Positions 25,045 to 32,100 of a stretch of DNA of 64,000 nucleotides are shown here, in pieces. The notes below the pieces were generated by a model, which was not told the DNA's origin, ran no database searches, and saw only the letters and a program-made list of their open reading frames with translations. The DNA is from JBGAJN01 sp044224905. Its GTDB lineage: Bacteria; Verrucomicrobiota; Verrucomicrobiia; Limisphaerales; JBGAJN01. How positions within the stretch are numbered: the first letter of the stretch is position 1; every line of letters starts with the position of its first letter. Where the stretch lies: assembly GCA_044224905.1 (NCBI GenBank), contig JBGAJN010000001.1, positions 1,054,001-1,118,000 of the forward strand, given 5' to 3'. The position numbers were made by a program, and so were the translations under genes.

Positions 25045-25764
25045 TCACGTTTGCTGGTGGATTCTGAGCTGACGCGCGAACCTCCGCACGGACTTGGCTG
25101 ACTCTAGCACCAGCTGCTGCGTGCTGGCGATTTGATTCTTGAGGCCCTTTTGATTGGTGCGCGCCGCTTCCTTAAGCGAGAGCAGTCGCACGTTGATGCC
25201 CAACAAGGTTTGGGCGATTTCATCCTGCAGTTCGTGGCTGATGCACGTGCGTTCACTTTCTTGGGACGCCAGGACGCGGTGAGTCAATTGCCGCAAGCGC
25301 TTTTGAAGCTGGAGCGACTCCTCGAGGCATTTGTTGTGGTGTTTCCCGGTCTTCGCGAATGCATTTTCCATCACCTTGCTGCGGGCGACGCCGCGTTGCA
25401 GTTGCCGGTTGGTGGCTGCCAGTTCGTGCGTTCGCTGGTCCAGTTCCTCGGTCAGCCAGTTCTCACGAACTTTGCTTTGTCGGGCGGTGCGATGCGTTTC
25501 TTCGATCGGATTATTCGCTGCGGAGAAAAACAATCCCGCACGTTTGATCGCTCCCAGTCGCTTGCTTCGTGAGATGGTGGACCCAAGGAGCATTGCCACC
25601 GAACGCTCATGAACTTGAGCCAGTTCCAACGTCTCCAGACCTAGTTCGACCGCTTCACGTCCCAGTCTCGACGCGGCGGGGGAGTCTGCGCGCCGGCTCA
25701 GCTTTAAGTGAGTTCGCAAGGCGGTCAGGTATCGGTGAGACCACCTGAGTAGTTTCTGTTTCAT
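25045..25764 (-). CDS. RsbU_N-like protein with degenerate HisKA_3 domain and no ATPase domain
   Basis: A 239-residue protein. Residues about 5-65 (WSHRYLTALRTHLK, then LGREAVELGLETLELAQVHE) resemble the N-terminal helical domain of the RsbU phosphatase/KaiA-like family. A coiled coil (LTEELDQRTHELAATNRQLQ) leads to a HisKA_3-type helix pair. There the usual RELHD motif reads HELQD (residues 177-181), so the phospho-acceptor position is Gln180. The frame stops shortly after, and no HATPase domain follows in any frame. It cannot autophosphorylate in the usual way and may act as a dimerisation partner or decoy for the 860-residue kinase (inference). It is first in the signalling operon, behind box 6. 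Confidence 0.82.
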   Translation of the reverse strand: MKQKLLRWSHRYLTALRTHLKLSRRADSPAASRLGREAVELGLETLELAQVHERSVAMLLGSTISRSKRLGAIKRAGLFFSAANNPIEETHRTARQSKVRENWLTEELDQRTHELAATNRQLQRGVARSKVMENAFAKTGKHHNKCLEESLQLQKRLRQLTHRVLASQESERTCISHELQDEIAQTLLGINVRLLSLKEAARTNQKGLKNQIASTQQLVLESAKSVRRFARQLRIHQQT

Positions 25765-25862
25765 TTTGGAGCGCCGAAATCAGCGGAACCCGCCGGCTTG
25801 CTTGCTTATTCGCAAACATCCGGAAATCCAACGTGAACATCATTCAACCGCCGTCCACTGTA

Positions 25863-25880
25863 TATGGGGTGAATTCCCTA
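25863..25880 (-). promoter_or_regulatory. Stress-block box, site 6 (signalling operon)
   Basis: The minus strand shows TAGGGAATTCACCCCATA, with a four-base centre. It lies between the potassium-channel-like gene and the RsbU_N-like gene, 98 bases before the ATG at 25764, and so heads the five-gene operon down to 17241. Confidence 0.76.
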
Positions 25881-25906
25881 TCCCGCGCACTATGACCTCC
25901 GTCGGC

Positions 25907-26314
25907 TCAGTTCTGCCCGCCCGGTCGCTTGCCCGCCTCGCGCTGATCTTCTTTGCGTTCGTCCTCCGGGGTTTCGAACTCCAGATGAAACTTGTGCAAG
26001 AAGCGGTTCACGACGGGCGCCAGCAGGACCGCGACTGAAGTAATGAACACTACGCCGCTGAACAACGCGTAGAATGATGCGAAGAGTTTCCCCGCCACCG
26101 TGTGCAATTCGTTCACCGGCCCCATTCCCGTTAGAATCATCGAGGCGTTGAGTAGCGAATCCAACCACGTGAGTCCGGCGCAGTAGTGATATCCGACAAT
26201 GCCAAGCCCCAGCGAAAAGCTGAGCATGGCCCATGCGATCCCCAAGCTCCGCAGCACGCGTAGAACAAAGATCCGCCGCGGTAACAACGCTCTCTTTTTC
26301 CCGTGATCAGCCAT
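25907..26314 (-). CDS. Two-transmembrane potassium-channel-like protein with atypical filter
   Basis: A 135-residue membrane protein: basic N-terminus (KKRALLPRRIFVLRVLR), TM1 (SLGIAWAMLSFSLGLGIVGY), a pore-helix-like segment (WLDSLLNASMIL), a turn TGMGPV, then TM2 (LFASFYALFSGVVFITSVAV), and a charged C-tail. This is the layout of a two-TM K+ channel subunit, but the selectivity filter TxGYGD is replaced by TGMGP. Homologues I recall are often called ion-channel-like. Conductance is unproven. It is 128 bases downstream of the CheB gene and may be cotranscribed with it. Confidence 0.75.
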   Translation of the reverse strand: MADHGKKRALLPRRIFVLRVLRSLGIAWAMLSFSLGLGIVGYHYCAGLTWLDSLLNASMILTGMGPVNELHTVAGKLFASFYALFSGVVFITSVAVLLAPVVNRFLHKFHLEFETPEDERKEDQREAGKRPGGQN

Positions 26315-26442
26315 AGCAATTGGTCTAGATGCGGCACATCACCCGTCCGAGAGGATTCCTCAGCAGAAGTGTGGCGGACGCTAAAGAATGGTCGCCCGAT
26401 GCTGGTGCCCAAGCAAGTCAACTGGTTGCACAGTTTGTAAAT

Positions 26443-27111
26443 TTAACGCTGGACCGAAGTCGGCTTTCTATGGCGCACCTTCAAGTTTTCCTTGGCGCTT
26501 CGCCGGGGATTTCTAACTTTCTTGGTCGCGTCAACGAGTTGCATCAATTTTGGCGCAATGGCATTCAAAGGCAGGATAAAATCCACGTCGCCCGTGTTGA
26601 TCGAACTTTCCGGCATGCTGAAATCCTGAGACGTGAGTCGATCTTGAGCAATGACCTTGCCCCCTTTCTTTTTGATGATCTGCACGCCCGTCGAGCCGTC
26701 GCCATCTCCACCGGTCAATACTACGGCGATGGCATTCGTTTTGTATAATCTGGCAACCGAAGCAAACAGGGGTTCCGCAGATGGGCGTGCGTGATGAACT
26801 TTTTCCGCTGACGTGAGTTTGAGACGACCACCTTTAGCCACCACCAGGTGATGATTGGGTGGGGCAACAAAAACACTGGAACGGCACAGCACGTCGCCGG
26901 TATGCGCCTGAGCCACCAGCAAATCTGTGCGACAACTCAGGATTTCGGCCAGGATGCTTTTATGCTCGGGAGACACGTGCATCACGATGGTAATGGCCGC
27001 TCCGAAATCCTTCGGGAGACCGCTCAGAATCACAGACAACGCCTTCAAGCCACCGGCGGAAGCCGCCATGGCAATCACACAATTTACCGCGTCACATTTC
27101 GCTTCACGCAT
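26443..27111 (-). CDS. Stand-alone CheB-type protein-glutamate methylesterase domain
   Basis: A 222-residue single-domain CheB. The Ser-His-Asp triad region is visible: AASAGGLKALSVIL (Ser), IVMHVSPEHKSIL (His) and VVLTGGDGDGSTGVQII (Asp). There is no receiver domain, unlike chemotaxis CheB, so it is not controlled by CheA phosphorylation in the usual way. Such orphan CheB proteins accompany CheBR-PAS fusions in stress signalling clusters. The basic C-tail (KKVRNPRRSAKENLKVRHRK) is unusual. The palindromic box at 27233-27252 lies 121 bases upstream. Confidence 0.92.
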   Translation of the reverse strand: MREAKCDAVNCVIAMAASAGGLKALSVILSGLPKDFGAAITIVMHVSPEHKSILAEILSCRTDLLVAQAHTGDVLCRSSVFVAPPNHHLVVAKGGRLKLTSAEKVHHARPSAEPLFASVARLYKTNAIAVVLTGGDGDGSTGVQIIKKKGGKVIAQDRLTSQDFSMPESSINTGDVDFILPLNAIAPKLMQLVDATKKVRNPRRSAKENLKVRHRKPTSVQR

Positions 27112-27232
27112 GAACAGATTTGAAAAAGTTAACAGCCGATCCTATTGGTGGACCCTGATGGCTCGCGTTGAGCAGAGTCGAGGCGGTTACCTGTTACAGC
27201 GTGCTGACGCTGGCGCACGCGTGTCCGCGACA

Positions 27233-27252
27233 CCATGGGGTCTTCACCCCAT
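27233..27252. promoter_or_regulatory. Stress-block box, site 7 (symmetric form, between CheB and the OsmC operon)
   Basis: It contains ATGGGGTCTTCACCCCAT, the most symmetric copy: ATGGGGT and ACCCCAT arms around a four-base centre. It can serve either strand. It lies 121 bases before cheB (minus strand) and 80 bases before box 8 (plus strand). The surrounding 315-base gap 27112-27426 holds no other feature. Confidence 0.68.
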
Positions 27253-27332
27253 CGCGCACCCGTGGCGGTGTCGGATCGAGTTTCCAAACGGGCCGTCGCT
27301 GGGGCTCGGCGACGCGGGCACATGAGAAGTGG

Positions 27333-27350
27333 TAGGGTTACACCCCATGG
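27333..27350 (+). promoter_or_regulatory. Stress-block box, site 8 (35-aa peptide - OsmC - CsbD)
   Basis: Reads TAGGGTTACACCCCATGG, a full consensus match. It ends 76 bases before the ATG of the 35-residue membrane peptide. An extra half site TAGGGT occurs at 27371-27376. Confidence 0.8.
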
Positions 27351-27426
27351 GTGGAAGCGCTCTTGTTGCGTAGGGTGATTTAGACAACGACGGCAATTGA
27401 ATTGCCATCAAACCGAAAGACTTCTT

Positions 27427-27534
27427 ATGCATTTCCTCGCTACCCCGCTCTTGGCGAACTTTTACTACATCGGCGGCGGTTCGGTCGGGGTTCTCCTCGT
27501 AATCATCGTTGTGGTGCTCCTGTTGCGCCGCTGA
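27427..27534 (+). CDS. 35-residue single-pass membrane peptide
   Basis: A short frame, MHFLATPLLANFYYIGGG then SVGVLLVIIVVVLLLRR, ending in TGA at 27532-27534. It has one strong transmembrane helix, a glycine hinge and a dibasic end. The size and the Val/Leu/Ile helix resemble the small stress membrane proteins elsewhere in this block. A purine-rich AACCGAAAGA lies about six bases before the ATG. It is the first frame after box 8 and is followed by osmC after 36 bases. Family unknown; coding status rests on hydrophobicity and position. Confidence 0.6.
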   Translation: MHFLATPLLANFYYIGGGSVGVLLVIIVVVLLLRR

Positions 27535-27570
27535 TGCCTGACCGGCGGCACGCCAACTCTCGTTCAATTC

Positions 27571-28008
27571 ATGATCAACAATTCAACTTCGACTATGACC
27601 ACACTCTTCACTGCAGAATCCATTTCCAAGGGCGGCCGCTCTGGAACGATCAAAACACCCGACGGCAAGCCGATCGTCACCTTGGGAAATCCCTTGGAGA
27701 AGGGTGCGGAGAAGCGCGGCCCCAGTCCCGAGATGCTGTTCGCGGGCGCCTACTCGGCTTGCTACCACGGGGCTTTGATCAATGCCACGAAGAAGCTCGG
27801 CACCTCGGTCACGGATTCCACCGTGCGGGCCTTGGTCAGTCTAATTGAAGACGATCAGGGCGGATACCGCCTCGGCGTTGAGTTGCACGCCCATCTGCCG
27901 GGAGTCGATCGCGCACGGGCGCAACGCATCATGGAGGAAGCGCACAAAACTTGTCCCTATTCCAAAGCTTTGCGGGGAGATGCGGCGGTCGCACTGATCG
28001 TAGATTAG
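27571..28008 (+). CDS. OsmC/Ohr-family organic hydroperoxide peroxidase
   Basis: A 145-residue protein (or 137 residues from the internal ATG at 27595). Ohr/OsmC enzymes reduce organic hydroperoxides with two redox cysteines. Both are present: C64 in AGAYSACYHGAL and C128 in AHKTCPYSKALRG. The catalytic-loop residues RGPSPEMLFAGAYSAC match the OsmC side of the family. It is cytoplasmic. It sits between the 35-residue peptide and csbD downstream of box 8. OsmC proteins are classical osmotic- and stationary-phase-induced proteins, which fits the regulon idea. Confidence 0.94.
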   Translation: MINNSTSTMTTLFTAESISKGGRSGTIKTPDGKPIVTLGNPLEKGAEKRGPSPEMLFAGAYSACYHGALINATKKLGTSVTDSTVRALVSLIEDDQGGYRLGVELHAHLPGVDRARAQRIMEEAHKTCPYSKALRGDAAVALIVD

Positions 28009-28115
28009 CCGTAATTCGCAACGTGCTGGCCAAACAGCGCGCGCGTCGGCCGGTCACAAAATGCTTTTACCGTCATGACGACGGCGAATGAACCACACAA
28101 CAACACCAAAACATC

Positions 28116-28316
28116 ATGACCAAACTCGAAATCAAAGGCGACTGGAACATCACCAAGGGCAAGTTGAAACAGAAGTGGGCCAAGCTCACCGACGACGATC
28201 TTCAGTATGCCCAAGGCAAACAGGAGGAACTTGTCGGCCGCATTCAGAAGCGCACGGGCGAAACCCGGGAAGCGGTCGAAAAGGCTCTGAAGGAATCCTC
28301 GTCCACCTGCTGCTAA
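28116..28316 (+). CDS. CsbD-family general stress protein
   Basis: A 66-residue protein, MTKLEIKGDWNITKGKLKQK and onward, with the conserved GxWnxxKGklKqkwg and LTDDDL motifs and a helical second half (YAQGKQEELVGRIQKRTG). CsbD is a sigma-B-controlled stress protein in Bacillus, and homologues (YjbJ in E. coli) are among the most abundant stationary-phase proteins. The C-terminus ends in two cysteines (SSTCC), which is unusual. It lies 107 bases after osmC and is followed by a strong terminator. Confidence 0.93.
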   Translation: MTKLEIKGDWNITKGKLKQKWAKLTDDDLQYAQGKQEELVGRIQKRTGETREAVEKALKESSSTCC

Positions 28317-28400
28317 TAGAGCACCGACTTAGGCGCGCCCTGATTTCCAACGCCAGCCGTTGATAAAAGGGCCGCGCAGCCAACCGCGGAGTTAGAACCC

Positions 28401-28438
28401 AGCCGCTCGGTTTACACCGGGCGGCTGTTCCCTTTTTA
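28401..28438 (+). terminator. Rho-independent terminator after csbD
   Basis: Stem CAGCCGCTCGG / CCGGGCGGCTG with a six-base loop, followed by TTCCCTTTTT. It separates the osmC-csbD unit from the next box at 28462. Confidence 0.8.
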
Positions 28439-28461
28439 GGCGCGAATGATTGCTGAATCGG

Positions 28462-28479
28462 TAGGGTTTCACCCCATGG
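28462..28479 (+). promoter_or_regulatory. Stress-block box, site 9 (outer-membrane beta-barrel gene)
   Basis: Reads TAGGGTTTCACCCCATGG. It lies directly after the csbD terminator and only 32 bases before the ATG at 28512, so transcription must start inside or just after the box, or the start codon is the in-frame ATG nearby. Confidence 0.8.
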
Positions 28480-28511
28480 TTGCAGGCCTTCCGAGCGGTA
28501 GCATGACACTT

Positions 28512-29057
28512 ATGAAAAAACTAATGAAACACGGAATGGTCATCGGCGGAACGATCCTGTTGCTGGCCGCAAAGCCTGTCCTTGCGGCTGACACGAACAC
28601 ATACAATCAGGACGACAGGTATCGCGCCCACGAAACCAGCCTCGATCTGTTCGGCACCGCGGCGATCGGCCAACAGACTATCAATCACATCACCGGCATC
28701 CGTGCCAATCGCGACGTCGCCTTGGGGGCAGGCGCAGGAATGAACTATTTCCTCACCCGCAACTTCGGTTTCGGCGCGGAAGCCTACTCCCAGAACATCG
28801 GCCACAGCTTCATCGACAACGCGTCGGCCAGCTTGATTGGTCGCTTCCCGCTCGGTTTGAGTGGATTTGCCCCTTACGTCTACGGCGGCGGTGGCTATCA
28901 ATTCGATCCGAACGAACTGTGGTTCGCCCACGTGGGTGCCGGAATCGAGTATCGCTTCACGCGGAACATTGGCGCCTTCGTTGACGCCCGTTACGTGTTG
29001 ACCGACGGCACGAGAAATTATGGTTTGGGACGCGCTGGTGTCCGTTTCGCCTTCTAA
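28512..29057 (+). CDS. Outer-membrane beta-barrel protein
   Basis: A 181-residue exported protein. The signal peptide (MKKLMKHGMVIGGTILLLAA, cleavage near VLAA) is followed by an alternating-hydrophobicity barrel: VALGAGAGMNYFLTRNFGFG, SASLIGRFPLGLSGFAPYVY, WFAHVGAGIEYRFTRNIGAF, and a final GLGRAGVRFAF that ends in Phe, as outer-membrane proteins require. It looks like an eight-strand OmpA/OmpW-type barrel. The ATG at 28503 is an in-frame alternative. It is monocistronic between box 9 and a perfect terminator. Role: probably envelope adaptation (inference). Confidence 0.88.
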   Translation: MKKLMKHGMVIGGTILLLAAKPVLAADTNTYNQDDRYRAHETSLDLFGTAAIGQQTINHITGIRANRDVALGAGAGMNYFLTRNFGFGAEAYSQNIGHSFIDNASASLIGRFPLGLSGFAPYVYGGGGYQFDPNELWFAHVGAGIEYRFTRNIGAFVDARYVLTDGTRNYGLGRAGVRFAF

Positions 29058-29075
29058 ACTTTCGCTGTATCAACT

Positions 29076-29106
29076 GCGCCTCCAGAAAAACTGGAGGCGC
29101 TTTTTT
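29076..29106 (+). terminator. Rho-independent terminator after the beta-barrel gene
   Basis: Perfect ten-base stem GCGCCTCCAG / CTGGAGGCGC, loop AAAAA, followed by six T. The A-rich loop and flanks could also stop transcription from the convergent glucan-synthase gene, whose stop lies about 65 bases further on. Confidence 0.93.
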
Positions 29107-29170
29107 GTGCAGATAGTTGGTTGCTACAGTTAGCGAAATCAAATCGAGCAAGACGAACGCCGAGTTGCAA

Positions 29171-32100
29171 TTAAAGCTTCATCTCCACGAAATGTTCTTT
29201 GCGGTCGTCGATTAGCGGAACCGTTTTCCCTGTGAGCGCTGTGCCGTCGAGGAAGAGTTGATTCGCGTTTGGCGAATCCGCGGATACTCGGCTGAAGGTG
29301 ATGTGATAGACCGTTTGCTGGTAGCGATAATGAATCTTGTAGCTCGTCCAACTGTTCGGCAGCCGCGGCGTTAAACGCAATTGATCGCCTTCCCGGTTCA
29401 CGCCCAGGAGTGTTTCGATCAAGAGCCGATACATCCAGCCAGCGGACCCCGTATACCATGTCCAACCGCCACGACCGGTGTGCGGCGCGATCGCGTAGAC
29501 GTCCGCCGCGACGACATAAGGTTCCACCTTGTAGGTGGCGATCTGTTGGGCGGTCCCGCCGTGATGAACGGGATTGAGCAGTGAGAACAGCTCCCACGCG
29601 TGGTCGTTTTCGCCCCTGAGCGCGAAGGCCATGACGGTCCAAATCGCTCCGTGAGTGTATTGCCCGCCGTTTTCGCGAACGCCGGGAATATAGCCTTTGA
29701 TGTAACCCGGGTTCAGAGACGACTTGTCGAAAGGCGGATCGAACAATTGGATGAGTTCGGCTTTGCGCCGAACGAGGCGTTCGTCCACAGAGTTCATGGC
29801 CTGACGCGAACGCACGGGATCGCCCGCACCGCTGATGACCGACCAGCTTTGCGGCAGGGAATCGATCTGACACTCTGGATTGCTCTGGGAACCGAGCGGT
29901 TCGCCATTGTCGAAGTAGGCGCGCCGATACCACTCGCCGTCCCAGGCGTGTTGCTCGATGTTCCGTTGCAATTGACGCGCCTGCGAGAGGCAGCGCTGGG
30001 CGAACGGGAGATCGTTGCGTGACCGCGCCAGTTCGGCGAAGCGGTTGAGCACATCGTAAAGAAAAAAAGCCAGCCAGACGCTTTCGCCCCGTCCGCCTTT
30101 TCCCACCATGTTCATGCCGTCATTCCAGTCGCCGCAACCGATCAGCGGCAAACCGTGTTCACCAAATCTCAACGCCCGCTCGATAGCTCGAACGCAATGC
30201 TCATAGAGCGTCGCGGATTCCTCGGAGCGATGCGGCAGATCGTAGTAAGCCTCCTCCTCCGGTTTGAGGAGCCTTGCTTCCAGAAAAGGAATCTTTTCAT
30301 CCAGCACTCCGGTGTCCGCAATGCACGCGACGTAATGGCAGGTCACGTACGGCAACCACAGCAAGTCGTCGGAAAAATGCGTGCGCACGCCGCGTCCTGC
30401 CGGTGGATGCCACCAATGTTGCACGTCGCCTTCGCGAAATTGATGCGAAGCGGCGCGGAGCAAATGCTCGCGGATAAGTGCCGGTTCGGAATGCACCAGT
30501 GCCATTGAATCTTGCAACTGGTCGCGAAATCCATAAGCGCCACCCGATTGATAGAATCCCGTGCGACCCCAGAGCCGGCAGCTCAGCGTCTGGTACAACA
30601 ACCATCCGTTGGCCATGACGTTCACCGCAGGATCCGGCGTATCGACGTTCACGGACCCGAGCGTGCGGTTCCAATATTCCCAGACGGCTTCGAGCGTCAC
30701 GCGACTCGCGTCGGCGCGGCGGAAGCGACGGATGAGATTCTGCACTTCACCAGCGTTGCGCCCCACTCCGAGGCGGAAACAAAACTCACGCTCCTGCCCG
30801 TCCGCGAGGCTGAAGGCAACCTGCACCGCGCCGCAGGGATCGAGTCCGGCACCGACTTTTCCCGAGAGCCGAGCGCGCTTCATGGCCGCCGGCTGGGCGA
30901 GGTCTGCGTTCCGGCCGATAAACTCTTTTCGATCACCGGTAAGCGTTCGCGTGATGTCGTTCACGTCGATGAAGGCGATGCGATCCGGGAAATCAGTGTT
31001 GTAGTGATTGCGCGCCAAGAGTGCGCCAGTCTTGAGGTCGACCTCTGTTTGCACATGCAGCAGGCTCTTGTGTCGCAGGTCACCCAACACCCACTCGACG
31101 TAGCCCGTGACGGAAAGCCGGCGGGAATCCCCCGAGATGTTGCGCAATTTCAGCACGGAGAACTTCACTGGCGCATCCATCGCCACATAAACCCACAACT
31201 CGGAGGCAATGCCGTGCTCGGTGTGCTCGAACACCGTGTAGCCGAAGCCGTGGCGAATCACATAAGGCGTTGTCCCCTGCGCAGGCAGCGGCGTGGGCGA
31301 CCAGAAAGCACCGGTCTGGTCATCGCGAATGTAGAACGCCTCGCCCGTGGTGTCCTGGACCGGATCGTTGCTCCATGGCGTCAGTCGAAATTCATGCGAG
31401 TTCTCTACCCACGAGTAAGCCGCGCCGCTCTCGGAGATCACGGTGCCGAAGTACGGATTGGCTAGCACGTTGACCCACGGCGCGGGCGTCATCTGGCCGG
31501 GTTGAAGCGTGATCACGTATTCGTGACCGTCGCGAGTGAAGCCGCCGTAGCCATTGGGAAAAATTAATTCACGTTGCGGAACGTGTTCAGGGAGTTCCGG
31601 TGAACGAGAGCGACTGATTTTGAGCGCCGGAATGGCCGGCTCGAGGACGCTGCGATGCTCCATCTGTTCGGCGAGCGTCCCTTTTTCGTCATCGAGGACA
31701 ATGCGCGCCGCGGCTTGGAGAAGCACTCGATCATCGTTGGGGATTTGTTCCAATCGCCGAACGAAAATTCCGCCCGGCTTGTCCAGCATCTGCGCCTCGA
31801 TGCCTGACGAAATGTGGCTGGTGATCTGATCCTGCAACGTTTGACGGTAAACCGAGACGTCTTCGTTCACGATCACGAGATCGACCGTCAATCCCTTCAT
31901 GCGCCAGTAGGAGTGGGCTTGGATCAACTGCCGCACGATCTCGATCTTCGCCCCGTCGCTAATGCGGAGCAGCACGATTGGGGCATCACCGGAAATTCCG
32001 TAGCTCCAGAGCCCGTTTTGGCCGCGTCGATTGTTGAGCAACACTGCGGGATTGGCGCGCCGTGCAGGGTCCGCGTAGATCAACGCACCGGCGAGTCGCC

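Noticed and set aside
27427..27534. Type I toxin peptide
   Set aside because: A small hydrophobic peptide could be a toxin, but there is no antisense RNA promoter or repeat visible, and it is cotranscribed with osmC behind a stress box.
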